64,000 nucleotides of DNA from JANJUO01 sp942492935 (GTDB lineage: Bacteria > Bacteroidota > Ignavibacteria > Kapaibacteriales > UBA2268), in contig OW818654.1 of assembly GCA_942492935.1 (NCBI GenBank), forward strand, positions 1,612,001-1,676,000. Reading direction: 5' to 3'. How positions within the stretch are numbered: position 1 is the stretch's first letter; the number at the start of each line of letters is the position of its first letter. The notes below the pieces were generated by a model that was not told the DNA's origin, did no database searches, and saw only the letters and a list, made by a program, of their open reading frames with translations. The translations under genes were made by a program, and so were the position numbers. This document shows, piece after piece, positions 54,680-64,000 of the stretch.

Positions 54680-54771
54680 CATTTATTGATATGACTAATT
54701 AAAATATGAATTTCGACTTTTGAGGTAATTCCATTGGAAAAGGATAATTTTTTTTCTACAGGTTTTGATTT

Positions 54772-54947
54772 TATCACGTAGTGATTGCATTATGGTAACA
54801 CAGAACAATCATAAAAGTTATTTATCACGTAGTGATTATATTATTCTAACTTTCAATATTACAAGATGTTACTAATAATTTAATCACTACGTGATATCGA
54901 ATTAAAAAGAAATTCATTTGTTACCACAATTTAATCACTACGTGATA
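54772..54947. repeat. Two-fold symmetric four-copy palindrome array
   Basis: TATCACGTAGTGATT occurs at 54772 and 54823; its inverse AATCACTACGTGATA occurs at 54882 and 54933. Spacing is 51 bp on both sides and all four are symmetric around 54859.5. Linkers also pair partly (ATTATGGTAACA against TGTTACCACAAT). Each 15-mer is itself nearly palindromic. It lies between tRNA-Gly and a TonB-type receptor; the rest of 54680-55169 is AT-rich without genes. Confidence 0.88.
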
Positions 54948-55169
54948 ATTTCAAAACACGTAGGAATAATATTTTTCATTTTTCCAACAGAAAAAACATA
55001 TCAGTGTCGGACATCTTTGGATATATAAACTTTCCGATGTTTTCTAATCGACTGATGTTCTATAAAACTGAGTATTGAACTTTTATCTATATTTTTCTTT
55101 TTTAAACTTTTTTTAATTTTTAATTGTCTATATATTTCTTATTTGTTCAAATTTTTAAAAATAATTTTT

Positions 55170-57596
55170 ATGAAGAAAAATATTTTAGCAATATTGGTTT
55201 TGTTGTTTGTTGCTGATGGTCTTTATGCCCAAAATAATTTAGGTACTATTCAAGGTTTAGTACTTGATTCCGATACAAAAAATCCTCTCACAGGTGCAAG
55301 AATTTCATTGTTGAAATTGCCTGATTCTACAATCACAACTGGTGGAGTTACAAATGAGAAAGGTTTATATAGTATAAATGATATAGATTTTGGTAGATAT
55401 GTGCTACAAATCAATTATGTTGGCTATTCCATTTATTATAGTGAGCCGGTTCCAATCAACAGAATGAATCCAAATGCAAAGATGGGAACTACTTATCTCT
55501 CTTCTTCAGCCATTGAAAAAGATGCAGTTATTGTAAATGCTGACCGTGAAGCTATTGAGGTAGGCATTGATAAACGAATTATTAATGTTGATAAAATGAT
55601 TACTAATACTGGTGGAACAGCTACTGATGTTCTTCAACAAGTTCCATCTGTAACTGTTGATATTGATGGTAATGTTAGCTTACGTGGCAGTCAAAATGTA
55701 AAAATACTTGTTGACGGCAGACAATCTGGTTTGACTGGGTCGCAGATATTAGAACAAATTCCTGCTACTGCAATCGAAAGTATAGAATTAATTACCAATC
55801 CATCGGCAAAATATGAAGCAGAAGGACAGTCAGGCATTATTAATTTAATTTTGAAAAAACGTTCAAATGATGGATGGAATGGATTGTTTACCTTAAATGT
55901 TGGAACATTAGATAAATATATGTCATCACTCAATATTAATTATAAATACAATTTTATTAATATTTATGCTAATTATGATACCAGATTTTTCCGCATGACA
56001 GGTTTTAGTCAAAATGACCAAACAACTTATTTGCGTGATACTGCAAATCAACTTGATATGAGAGAAGATTTTTTAAGATATGGTAATTTTCATAATGTCA
56101 AATTAGGAACAGATATTAATTTATCAAAAAATGATATGATTTCTTTATCAGGTTTGTTAAATACTGGCGGTCGAGATGGCAAGGAAACTATGAATTACCT
56201 ACTTTACTTAGATAGTGTTCCTTATAATTCTTTCCAAAGAAAAACTGATGAAGCAAACCCGAATACCAGTTATGATTTAGCATTGAATTACAAGCATAAT
56301 TTTGGGGAAAAACAGCACGATTTATCTTTTGATGTATTATACTCTTATTATGATAGGTCTTCTGATGCAAACTATAAAGAAGGTGATTATCTCGCTGAAA
56401 ATTTTCCAGTAAGCATTTTCAACCAAACAGATCAAAAGAAAATCAATAATTCTCTAAATAACTTATATACATTTCAATTAGATTATACTCTTCCTTTTTC
56501 AAAGGATTCAAAATTTGAAACAGGAGTAAGAATGAGTTTAAGAGATGTTGAAATGGATTTGGAATTTTATAATATCAAAGAATTTTCAGCAATGGTCTTG
56601 GATACCAATATTTCAAATAGATTCTTGTATGATGAAAAAATTTATGCTGCTTATGTAACATATTCTAATTCGATTGGTGATTTCAAATATATGGCTGGAT
56701 TAAGAGCAGAATATTCTGATATTATATCAGACCAAGTTACAATAAAAGATTATTACGAAAGAGAATATTTGGAATTATTCCCTTCATTATTCTTTAAATA
56801 TGATTTTGCACCAATGAATGCAATTCAATTGAATTTCACTCGAAGATTAAATCGTCCGAGTTTCAGAAATTTAAATTCTTTTATTGACTATGAAGACCCT
56901 TTGAATTTACGTGGTGGTAATCCAAAATTGAATCCTGAATTTATTAATTCGTTTGAATTAAGTCATTTACTGTCATTTTCTAAAACTACTTTAAATTCTA
57001 CTGTGTTTTATAAACAAACAGACAATGTTATTTCTCAGTTCAGAACCCTATTACCATCTGGGGCTATGTTTATTCAACCACAGAATATGTTAAAAAGCAA
57101 TAATTATGGATTAGAGTTTATTGTTCAGCAAGAAATTTTAAAATTTTGGAGAGCAGACGGTAGTTTTAGCTATTTCAACAGTTCAGTTGAAGGTAATTAT
57201 AACGGTAATAAAATTAAAAATGACATCAATTCTTGGACTGCAAAGGCAAATACTTCAATTAATCTATGGGGGCTTGCAGATTTACAGTTCAACTTTACTT
57301 ATAATGCTCCTACTGTTACAATTCAAGGTGAATTTAAAGAAGTATATTGGGCTGATATGGCAATCAAAGCGGATATAATTCCAAATACATTAACAGTTAA
57401 TTTCCGTATAAGTGACATATTTGATACTATGACACACGAAAGTGAAACTTATGGTGCAAATTTTGAATCATATACATATTGGAAGCGTGCTTCACAAACT
57501 GCTTTTCTGGGAATTACATATAGATTAAACGAATTCCGTAAACAAAAACAAAAAAGTGCAGACGAAGAAAGACGCGAAGGTGGCGATGAAATGTAA
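55170..57596 (+). CDS. TonB-dependent receptor-like outer-membrane beta-barrel protein
   Basis: 808 residues from the ATG at 55170, which begins a clear signal peptide (NILAILVLLFVADGLYAQ); a TTG at 55143 would put nine residues before it. A carboxypeptidase regulatory-like domain (about residues 25-110; GTIQGLVLDSDTKNPLTGAR) is followed by a plug (TATDVLQQVPSVTVDIDGNV, SIELITNPSAKYEAEGQSGI) and a barrel of the outer-membrane beta-barrel family (FTRRLNRPSFRNLNSFIDYE, GGNPKLNPEF). The C-terminal strand GITYRLNEF is followed by a charged tail (KQKQKSADEERR). It probably imports or senses a ligand in TonB fashion; the substrate is unknown. No SusD partner is adjacent. Confidence 0.9.
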   Translation: MKKNILAILVLLFVADGLYAQNNLGTIQGLVLDSDTKNPLTGARISLLKLPDSTITTGGVTNEKGLYSINDIDFGRYVLQINYVGYSIYYSEPVPINRMNPNAKMGTTYLSSSAIEKDAVIVNADREAIEVGIDKRIINVDKMITNTGGTATDVLQQVPSVTVDIDGNVSLRGSQNVKILVDGRQSGLTGSQILEQIPATAIESIELITNPSAKYEAEGQSGIINLILKKRSNDGWNGLFTLNVGTLDKYMSSLNINYKYNFINIYANYDTRFFRMTGFSQNDQTTYLRDTANQLDMREDFLRYGNFHNVKLGTDINLSKNDMISLSGLLNTGGRDGKETMNYLLYLDSVPYNSFQRKTDEANPNTSYDLALNYKHNFGEKQHDLSFDVLYSYYDRSSDANYKEGDYLAENFPVSIFNQTDQKKINNSLNNLYTFQLDYTLPFSKDSKFETGVRMSLRDVEMDLEFYNIKEFSAMVLDTNISNRFLYDEKIYAAYVTYSNSIGDFKYMAGLRAEYSDIISDQVTIKDYYEREYLELFPSLFFKYDFAPMNAIQLNFTRRLNRPSFRNLNSFIDYEDPLNLRGGNPKLNPEFINSFELSHLLSFSKTTLNSTVFYKQTDNVISQFRTLLPSGAMFIQPQNMLKSNNYGLEFIVQQEILKFWRADGSFSYFNSSVEGNYNGNKIKNDINSWTAKANTSINLWGLADLQFNFTYNAPTVTIQGEFKEVYWADMAIKADIIPNTLTVNFRISDIFDTMTHESETYGANFESYTYWKRASQTAFLGITYRLNEFRKQKQKSADEERREGGDEM

Positions 57597-57642
57597 AGGA
57601 AATAAAGCTCTATCTTAGTTTATTCAAATATTTAAATACAAT

Positions 57643-57691
57643 AAATCCTCCCCAATAGAAATGACTTACTAACTTGGGGAGGATTTGTGTT
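57643..57691 (+). terminator. Terminator after the receptor gene
   Basis: Perfect 13-bp stem AAATCCTCCCCAA / TTGGGGAGGATTT with an 18-nt loop, followed by GTGTTTT. It lies 46 bp after the receptor stop. The downstream stretch to 58139 is extremely AT-rich and I see no gene or structure in it. Confidence 0.75.
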
Positions 57692-58139
57692 TTGGGGAAT
57701 TAAAGTACTAATATCATCATTTCAGTTTATTTCTACTTAATACTACTGATAAGTAAGAAAAAATAACAATTCATTTAAAATTAAAATTTTACCTTTGAAA
57801 ATAAACCTATTAGATTTGTAGAATTAACTGGATTGTTACAACTTCAATTTATGTTTTTAATAAGATATGAATGATAAATCTATCAAATATTGAATCTCAG
57901 TGAAAAATAATAATATTATTACATAATAAAAATTTAGTTTGTTTCTAACTTTTTTAATAGTTAAATATTAAGTATTATTCAAATATTTATGTATCATATT
58001 TAAATATTCAAATATTATGATTTTACTGAAATTATTAATACCTTAGAAAATAATAAGATATATCAATCAGCAAATTAATATTTGTTAATAAATGATAATT
58101 TAATGAATAATATATTTGTAAATTATTAATAAAAATTAA

Positions 58140-58171
58140 TTTGTATAAAATAAAATATGTAATTATTTTTG
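58140..58171 (+). promoter_or_regulatory. Bacteroidota-type promoter for the STAS-like gene
   Basis: TTTG (58140-58143), 20-nt spacer, TATTTTTG (58164-58171). This fits the -33 TTTG / -7 TAnnTTTG consensus of Bacteroidota sigma factors. A second possible -7 box, TATATTTG, lies slightly downstream. The leader would be about 80 nt. Confidence 0.5.
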
Positions 58172-58259
58172 TATGAATTATATTTGTTTGTATAATATTT
58201 ATATTGTAAATATAATTTTAAAAATAACTTATTTTAATTAAATATAAAGGGAATTCACG

Positions 58260-58655
58260 ATGACAAATATCGAAAAGAAAGAATTTGGTTTTATCATAAC
58301 CTTTGGAGGTTCAATTTCAGTAGATGAAATGGAATCTTGGGTTAATGATTCTAAACAGGCATTAACTCCACAAAATTCACCATTTGGAGTAATTGTTGAT
58401 ATGAGAGAACTATCTCCATTATCACCTGGGGCAAAGGATAAAATGCAAGAAGGTCAAATACTTTACAAAGAAAAAGGTATGAATCGTTCTGCTGTTATTG
58501 TAAGTCAAGGATTTTTGGCTACTCAGTTTAGAATGATAGCTCAACAGACAGGTATTTATGAATGGGAAAGATATATTGATTCAGCAAACAACCCAAATTG
58601 GGAAGAAATTGCAATTGATTGGATTAAGAAAGGAAAAGACCCTGATAACAAATAA
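58260..58655 (+). CDS. STAS/SpoIIAA-like protein
   Basis: 131 residues, cytoplasmic. FGVIVDMRELSPLSPGAKD, GMNRSAVIV and ERYIDSANNPNWEEIAIDW match the small SpoIIAA-like (STAS/SEC14-type) family, whose alpha/beta fold resembles anti-anti-sigma factors and lipid-binding domains. No canonical phosphorylatable Ser in a D-S-S/T-G context is evident, so an anti-sigma role is unproven. The start ATG is preceded by AAAGGGAATTCACG. It is a single-gene unit with its own promoter and terminator. Confidence 0.7.
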   Translation: MTNIEKKEFGFIITFGGSISVDEMESWVNDSKQALTPQNSPFGVIVDMRELSPLSPGAKDKMQEGQILYKEKGMNRSAVIVSQGFLATQFRMIAQQTGIYEWERYIDSANNPNWEEIAIDWIKKGKDPDNK

Positions 58656-58683
58656 ATGTGTGTAATTGAAATAATTTTTATTA

Positions 58684-58715
58684 AGGGGTACAAGGTTTGT
58701 TACCCCTATTTTTAA
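58684..58715 (+). terminator. Terminator after the STAS-like gene
   Basis: Stem AGGGGTA / TACCCCT with a 10-nt loop (partly paired CAA/TTG), followed by ATTTTTAA. It lies 28 bp after the stop codon. Confidence 0.8.
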
Positions 58716-58892
58716 CAATATTTGTAATAATGCCAAAATAATATTAAAAATATTTGTAATTTCAAAATAAGTAACCTTGTTTTTCTTGAATAGTTTTAAA
58801 ATTTACCTGTTAATTTTATAAAATTATTATTGGTATAATTTTTGCATATTTTATTCGTTGATAGTAATTAAATGTAATTAGGAAAAGCAGTT

Positions 58893-61800
58893 ATGGCGTT
58901 AAACCATAGGATTAATGATATATTGAAATTGAATAATTTAAATAAATTGGCTAAAATTAGACTTTTTATAGTAACTTTTATAATTAGTTTGATAATATTA
59001 TCAGATTTTTCAATAGCTCAAGATTATTCATTTTCATTAAATCAGCGAAGAAGATATGATAGGATTAATGTTGAAGTATGGGTAAAAGCTATTTCTCCAA
59101 CTGCTCCAAAGCTTGGTTATGCTTATTTGAAAATAAAATATGATTCCCTTTATCTGAAACCAATACCAAATTTAAAGCTGTCAGCAGATACAATTTTGCC
59201 AGATTTTGACTTGACAAAAATAGTTGTTGATGTAAATTCATCTTTTAATAATATTAATGGATATAGTGTAATAGCAACGAGTATTGATTCAGCTAATTCT
59301 ACTTTTAACATCATATTAAAACTAAAAAAAAGAAATGAACTTGGTATTATTCCTTCATTAGTTGGAAATGGGTCGCTTATTGGAGTTGTTGAATTTGGTA
59401 TATATAATAAGCCAAAAGAAAATTCGATTACTGGAATAAATTGGTCAGATGACCAAGATAGAAGTTCGCTTGTATTTGACATTGACAGTACAGAAACAAC
59501 AGAATTTACAGAATTTACAAAAACTTCTCCATTTACTGTTATTGGAGTAACAATGCTTACTCCTAAATTAGCTAATAGTATTATTGATAGAGATAAACTA
59601 TATAAATGCCTCAATTCTGGATATGTTAATCTTGGTTATCCAATTTATTACGAAAGAAGTGTTGATACAAGTATTTATAAAATCCCAACAAAAATGCCAC
59701 CTGCACTTGGAAAAAATCTTGGTTACTCACTGGAATATACTACAGATTCAGGAGCAGAATGGTATGAAACCGGACGATTTTTAGAACTTGATATCAATAT
59801 TGGAGTTACTAAAAGTCCGATTTATATGTCAGGAGCAATTGCACTTCCACTAACTGCAGGAACATTTATTACTACAACACAGCGTGGTGAACAAATCACG
59901 ATGAATAATTTCCGTGAACCAATTCGAGTGCTATGGGAAGTTGATTCAAAAACAAATGACAGAGCGGAGCAAATAAAACTAAGATTAACACAGATAAAAG
60001 GGAATTTTGGGACAAATTTAGTAACTTGGGAAAAAACCGCCATTCAAGATACCAGTAAATTTCGTTCAAAATATAGTCGCTTATTTTTTGCACAATTGAA
60101 CGGTACAGATGAATATTTCAAAACACAAGGTAACTTTAGTAATGCAACTCAATTAACAGTAGAAGCGTGGATAAACCTAACATCATTCAAAGCTGTCGGC
60201 TCAGAAGTAGGCGTTATAGCTTCAAGTGGTGGCGAAGAAGTTATTCCAATTTTCGGTTCAAAAGAAGGAAGTTGGATGTTATATTTGAAAGATGGAAAAT
60301 ATCCAGCTTTTAGAGTAAGAGAACTACTTGCAAGAGGTAACAATGGTTATTTGGCTGAACTAATCAGTTATTACCCCTTACGTCAGGTATCATCAGATTC
60401 ACTTGAAAATATTGATTTTGAAAGAAATTGGGTATATTTAAGTGCAACAGTTAATAATAATGTAGTTAAACTATATGTAAATGGTGAATTAGTAGATTGG
60501 TATGAAAATAAGCAATCGATGGATGCCAGAATGTTAGTTACTAATCATCCAATTTGGATTGGAATAAATCCAAATGATAAAATAGATGCGAATGATTATT
60601 TTCATGGTGGAATAAAAAGTGTTAGAGTATATAGAACTGCACTTACACAAGCAGAAATTAGAGCAAGAGCCGCAATGATTGTTGAGCCATCTAATGTAAC
60701 AGGATTTGAAGATTTAAGACGTGCATTGCAAATGTATTATAAATTTCAAGGTGATTTGAGTGACGAAGCCACAAATATTCAATATCAAAATGGACAAGAA
60801 AATCTTGATTACTATAAAGTTGGAGTTATTGAAAATACGAAAGTAAATTTTAGACCTGATTTACCACATATCAAATTAACATCACCAATTGGAAATGAAG
60901 GTATTTTGAATAATTTGAAAGATAGAAATGAAATTCGTTGGATTACTTATGAAATTGGTGATTTTTCAAAATTGAATTCTCGTGATGTAGAAATTGAATA
61001 TTCAATTGATAGTGCAAAGAGTTGGTATCCTGTGAGAGACTCCGCAGGTAGAGATTTTGCAACTATCAATGCTCCAGATGCTGAAAAAAATATAGTGATA
61101 TGGGAGCCATATCAAAATAATGTTTCTTTAGCAAATTTAAGAAGTATTTCTCCTTATTCTAAACACACATTATTAAGAATTAGAGGAACACTTACAAATA
61201 ATCAAAATTTGTTGATGGATACATCAAAATATTTTCAAGTAGCTCCAAATTTTGTACTTCAAAAAGAACAATACTCCGATATAGTAATACCAAGTAATCT
61301 GGGAATGAATCTTATTCAAAATGAAGCTGTTTTTGAAATGTGGATACGTCCATTCCGATTTCCAACTGAGAAAGAAGAATTTTTCCCTCTAATTGCAAAA
61401 GTTTCTCCAGATAGTTTACAGGAACATTATTCAATACGATTGTTGCCAACTGGACAAATTCAGTTTAATGTTGCTACAATTGATGGAAGTGTGAAAACAG
61501 CTCTTAGCGACATCAAACATCCAGTAATTGCACCAAATTCAATTGCTTTGGACTCTGTTTGGACTCACATTGTTGTTTATTTTAAAAAAAATGATGGAAA
61601 TGACTATTCGGAAGTTAGATTTTATATTGATGGAGTTGTTCAGAGAAGTGCTGAAATTACAAATCAATTAGGTACAAATTTAAAACCAAATTTTTCAAAT
61701 GGTTATCCAACTTATATAGGTTCTTATCCAAAAAAAGATGACAAAGGTGATGCAAATGGATTTCTTGGGGAAATTAGGGAAATACGATTTTGGGAGGGAG

Positions 61801-64000
61801 TTCCAAATAATTTTGATTTAACCTCCGCTGAACCAAATGATTATACTCGATTTGTTCAGGGTAGTCAGAGTATTAAAGCTAATGATTTAAATACAGAAAA
61901 TAGAAAAAATCTATATGCTGTTTTTACTTTTGATGGTGGTACTTTTAATAATATGGGCATAAATAGAATGCTACGCTCTTCAAATGATACAAATATTTAT
62001 GCAAGATTTTATAATGATGGTATTCATTTCAGAGGATTGAAACCATATATTAAATTGGTTGAGCCGATTTTCAAACAAAAAGTTTCAAATAAAACAACTG
62101 ATTTATATGTTCGTTGGGTCGGATTTAATTATAATGGAACTGATTTTGGTATTGGGGAATCGGGAAAACCTCCATTCTTGGAATTTTCACTGCTTGGTGG
62201 AGGTGGAACAGAAACCCAACCTTATCAATATGTTGGAAGCAGATACTTTCCTTTAAATGCAATTAATTCATTAACTTTGCCAGATAGTATTATCTATAGA
62301 TTTAACGGAACTGGAAAAAATGTTTACTATGCAGGTAGTTTAAATGTTTCAATGGCAGACCCTGATTTAAGTAATGACGGTATTCAGGATGACCAAGGAG
62401 CAATTTCTGCTACTTTGACAAATGCCAGATTTAGAATTACAGGTAAATATTCTTATTTAGTTGAAAATATTAGTTTTCAAAACGAAGGACCTTTATTTAC
62501 AATAACTCCTGCAACAAATTTTACAATTAGAGTATTGCCTGAAGGTTATCATAAAGGAAAATTATCTGATTCAATAAGAAATTTGAAATATAATTTTACA
62601 GATGGTGGATTAAAAATCAAATTATTTAAAGATTTGGGTGGTTCTCCAGGAGCTTTGATTGATTCTTCTGAATCTTTTGAAGGTTATACTGATTTAAGTC
62701 CTGCAAATTTAGATGCAGGAAACAACAAATTTGCCAATGTGAATTTTGTATTTACGAATATTGTTGATGATAATTATTGGGTTTTGGTTGAACATAAAAA
62801 TCATTTACCAATACTTTCGAGATTTCCAGTTACTTATAAATTCACAGGTGATGATGAAAATACTTTCAGAATTGAATCTGGTTGGGATTTCTTGAGTTGG
62901 AACGGAGTAAGTGAAAATGTTTTGGTTAATCGAACAACTGACCCTTGGAGTGGTGGATTTTACTCAGCTTTTGGATATTCTGAATCAAATAAAACAAAAG
63001 AAAAATATGCAGAAACAGCGTTGATTTTTAATTCAGGTATTGCTGGTGATACTACAAATGCTTTTGCCGCAATGGTTGGCGGTGATGTAAATCTTGATGG
63101 CATAATTGATTCACTTGATAGAACTTTAGTTCGACAATTGGAAATGACGACAAATTTTATAGCTGATATTACTGGTGATGGAATTATTAATGCTGATGAT
63201 AGAACTATTGCAGACCGCAATAGAGGGAAAAAATCATCTGTTGCTGATTTGGGTTTACCATTATCAAAAATTGAAACTCCAAATCCTGACATACAAATTC
63301 TTGATAATATTTCAGTTACTTCAAACATTAATGCTTCTGAAAAGAATAATAAAGTTTCAGATAAATTACAGGCAAACATTAGTTATACTTTGACTGGTGA
63401 AATTAAGAAAACATCAACCATTATTGACCTTGATATTTATTTACAAAGTAATGGCGATGATTTTGCACTTGGAAATTGTACTTTTGCGGTAAAATATAAT
63501 CCTGTAAATCTTACATTTAGAACATTTACAACAAAAGCAGATATGTTATATCATAATAAACCACTTAAGGGTTATTATAATTTGCGTACTTCTCCAACAA
63601 AAGGTGATACTAATGCAGTAAAGGGAGTTCAGACAATTGAAATAGATTATGATGCATTTAACAATCTGGGTGGTGAAATTGTACCCAAAACCAAGTATTA
63701 TATTGCTACATTGAAATTTGATTTGAAGAATAATTCAATTGTTACATTTGATTGGGATAAAAGTACATCTGTTCATTCAACCAACAAACAGATTGTAACT
63801 GATTATGGTACATTTGAAAAAATAAAACCATTTTTCCAATATACTACTACAATTACAAGTCCTAACGGTGGGGAAGAGTATAGACCTGATTTGCCAGTCA
63901 ATATTACTTGGACTTCTACAGGTACTGCTTATGTTGATTTGCAATTCAGTTCAAATGGTGGTTCTACTTGGACTAAAATTAATTCAGAAAAAGTTCCAAT
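58893..64000 (+). CDS. Very large secreted LamG/dockerin-like/cohesin-like protein (3' partial)
   Basis: The frame is open from the ATG at 58893 (AGGAAA upstream) to the window end, at least 1,702 residues with no stop, checked at several internal points. After about 22 polar residues comes a signal segment (LFIVTFIISLIILSDFSIAQ). Domains in order: a cohesin-like beta domain (about 50-205), a LamG/concanavalin-like domain (about 393-593; TQLTVEAWINLTSF), a TSPIGNE...IRWITYE Ig-like module (about 656-740), a second LamG (about 783-970), a dockerin-like pair of calcium loops (DVNLDGIIDSLDRTL and DITGDGIINADDRTI, 63081-63233), a second cohesin-like domain (about 1500-1650), and the start of another Ig-like module (TSPNGGEEYRPDLPVNITWT). 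It is probably a T9SS-exported carbohydrate- or protein-binding surface protein; a sorting domain is expected beyond the window. Confidence 0.87.
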   Translation, partial: MALNHRINDILKLNNLNKLAKIRLFIVTFIISLIILSDFSIAQDYSFSLNQRRRYDRINVEVWVKAISPTAPKLGYAYLKIKYDSLYLKPIPNLKLSADTILPDFDLTKIVVDVNSSFNNINGYSVIATSIDSANSTFNIILKLKKRNELGIIPSLVGNGSLIGVVEFGIYNKPKENSITGINWSDDQDRSSLVFDIDSTETTEFTEFTKTSPFTVIGVTMLTPKLANSIIDRDKLYKCLNSGYVNLGYPIYYERSVDTSIYKIPTKMPPALGKNLGYSLEYTTDSGAEWYETGRFLELDINIGVTKSPIYMSGAIALPLTAGTFITTTQRGEQITMNNFREPIRVLWEVDSKTNDRAEQIKLRLTQIKGNFGTNLVTWEKTAIQDTSKFRSKYSRLFFAQLNGTDEYFKTQGNFSNATQLTVEAWINLTSFKAVGSEVGVIASSGGEEVIPIFGSKEGSWMLYLKDGKYPAFRVRELLARGNNGYLAELISYYPLRQVSSDSLENIDFERNWVYLSATVNNNVVKLYVNGELVDWYENKQSMDARMLVTNHPIWIGINPNDKIDANDYFHGGIKSVRVYRTALTQAEIRARAAMIVEPSNVTGFEDLRRALQMYYKFQGDLSDEATNIQYQNGQENLDYYKVGVIENTKVNFRPDLPHIKLTSPIGNEGILNNLKDRNEIRWITYEIGDFSKLNSRDVEIEYSIDSAKSWYPVRDSAGRDFATINAPDAEKNIVIWEPYQNNVSLANLRSISPYSKHTLLRIRGTLTNNQNLLMDTSKYFQVAPNFVLQKEQYSDIVIPSNLGMNLIQNEAVFEMWIRPFRFPTEKEEFFPLIAKVSPDSLQEHYSIRLLPTGQIQFNVATIDGSVKTALSDIKHPVIAPNSIALDSVWTHIVVYFKKNDGNDYSEVRFYIDGVVQRSAEITNQLGTNLKPNFSNGYPTYIGSYPKKDDKGDANGFLGEIREIRFWEGVPNNFDLTSAEPNDYTRFVQGSQSIKANDLNTENRKNLYAVFTFDGGTFNNMGINRMLRSSNDTNIYARFYNDGIHFRGLKPYIKLVEPIFKQKVSNKTTDLYVRWVGFNYNGTDFGIGESGKPPFLEFSLLGGGGTETQPYQYVGSRYFPLNAINSLTLPDSIIYRFNGTGKNVYYAGSLNVSMADPDLSNDGIQDDQGAISATLTNARFRITGKYSYLVENISFQNEGPLFTITPATNFTIRVLPEGYHKGKLSDSIRNLKYNFTDGGLKIKLFKDLGGSPGALIDSSESFEGYTDLSPANLDAGNNKFANVNFVFTNIVDDNYWVLVEHKNHLPILSRFPVTYKFTGDDENTFRIESGWDFLSWNGVSENVLVNRTTDPWSGGFYSAFGYSESNKTKEKYAETALIFNSGIAGDTTNAFAAMVGGDVNLDGIIDSLDRTLVRQLEMTTNFIADITGDGIINADDRTIADRNRGKKSSVADLGLPLSKIETPNPDIQILDNISVTSNINASEKNNKVSDKLQANISYTLTGEIKKTSTIIDLDIYLQSNGDDFALGNCTFAVKYNPVNLTFRTFTTKADMLYHNKPLKGYYNLRTSPTKGDTNAVKGVQTIEIDYDAFNNLGGEIVPKTKYYIATLKFDLKNNSIVTFDWDKSTSVHSTNKQIVTDYGTFEKIKPFFQYTTTITSPNGGEEYRPDLPVNITWTSTGTAYVDLQFSSNGGSTWTKINSEKVP

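Noticed and set aside
54772..54947. Terminator for tRNA-Gly
   Set aside because: The array starts 93 bp downstream, has no U-tract, and its two-fold symmetry is unlike a terminator.
59150..60343. Several minus-strand frames opposite the LamG protein
   Set aside because: They lie antisense to a continuous plus-strand frame with clear domains and have no recognisable features of their own.

Overview
The window comes from an AT-rich, Gram-negative bacterium of the Bacteroidota/Chlorobiota side of the FCB group. A Kapabacteria- or Ignavibacteria-like lineage is my best guess, not proven. The support is four secreted proteins in type IX secretion (T9SS) style, three with visible C-terminal sorting domains, a PorV/PorQ-family outer-membrane protein, a Kdo-pathway isomerase implying LPS, a TonB-receptor-like barrel with a carboxypeptidase-like N-domain, and one good match to the Bacteroidota promoter pattern (TTTG, 20 nt, TAnnTTTG).

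Layout. 1-9411 is the 3' part of a giant surface protein built from 25 complete, nearly identical 94-residue fibronectin-III-like units. 9504-13561 (minus) is a compact cluster comEC, pgeF, a LolD-type ATPase and a PEBP protein, divergent from a nucleoside transporter (13678-14922). 15336-22024 holds an unassigned Rossmann-fold protein and a large secreted T9SS protein with a strong terminator. 22155-25784 holds a HIT protein, kdsD, rodZ and a DUF2279-like envelope protein. 26981-36519 is a mostly co-directional housekeeping run: comB, ftsK, a DHFR-like protein, a CDF transporter, a NUDIX hydrolase, parA, parB, a thioesterase, a PorV/PorQ-family protein and a small secreted protein. 37187-40138 holds a COG2509-type flavoprotein and a solitary nuoF.

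40139-51188 is the accessory part of the window: interspersed hairpin repeats, a candidate PD-(D/E)XK protein, a structured gene-free segment, the second copy of a short inverted-repeat-bounded element, aspS, a DUF559 nuclease-like gene between C/G-rich repeat blocks, an IS4-family insertion sequence with a clean 10-bp target duplication and a frameshifted transposase, and a secreted arylsulfotransferase-like protein with seven FN3 modules. 51189-57596 returns to core genes (mtgA, mutS, tRNA-Gly, a TonB-type receptor), with a symmetric four-copy palindrome array between the tRNA and the receptor. 58260-58655 encodes a STAS/SpoIIAA-like protein. From 58893 to the window end there is an unfinished, very large secreted protein with LamG, dockerin-like and cohesin-like modules.

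The strongest candidates for something undescribed are: (a) two copies (26365-26690 and 41959-42296) of a ~330-bp element with terminal inverted repeats GTAACCACTCA, one flanked by a perfect 8-bp target duplication, carrying serial 16-17-nt palindromes whose stems are kept between copies; (b) the exactly two-fold symmetric array at 54772-54947; (c) an inverted pair of 70-bp hairpin repeats about 10.7 kb apart; (d) a DUF559 gene framed by direct repeat blocks. All domain calls are by eye, without database searches.
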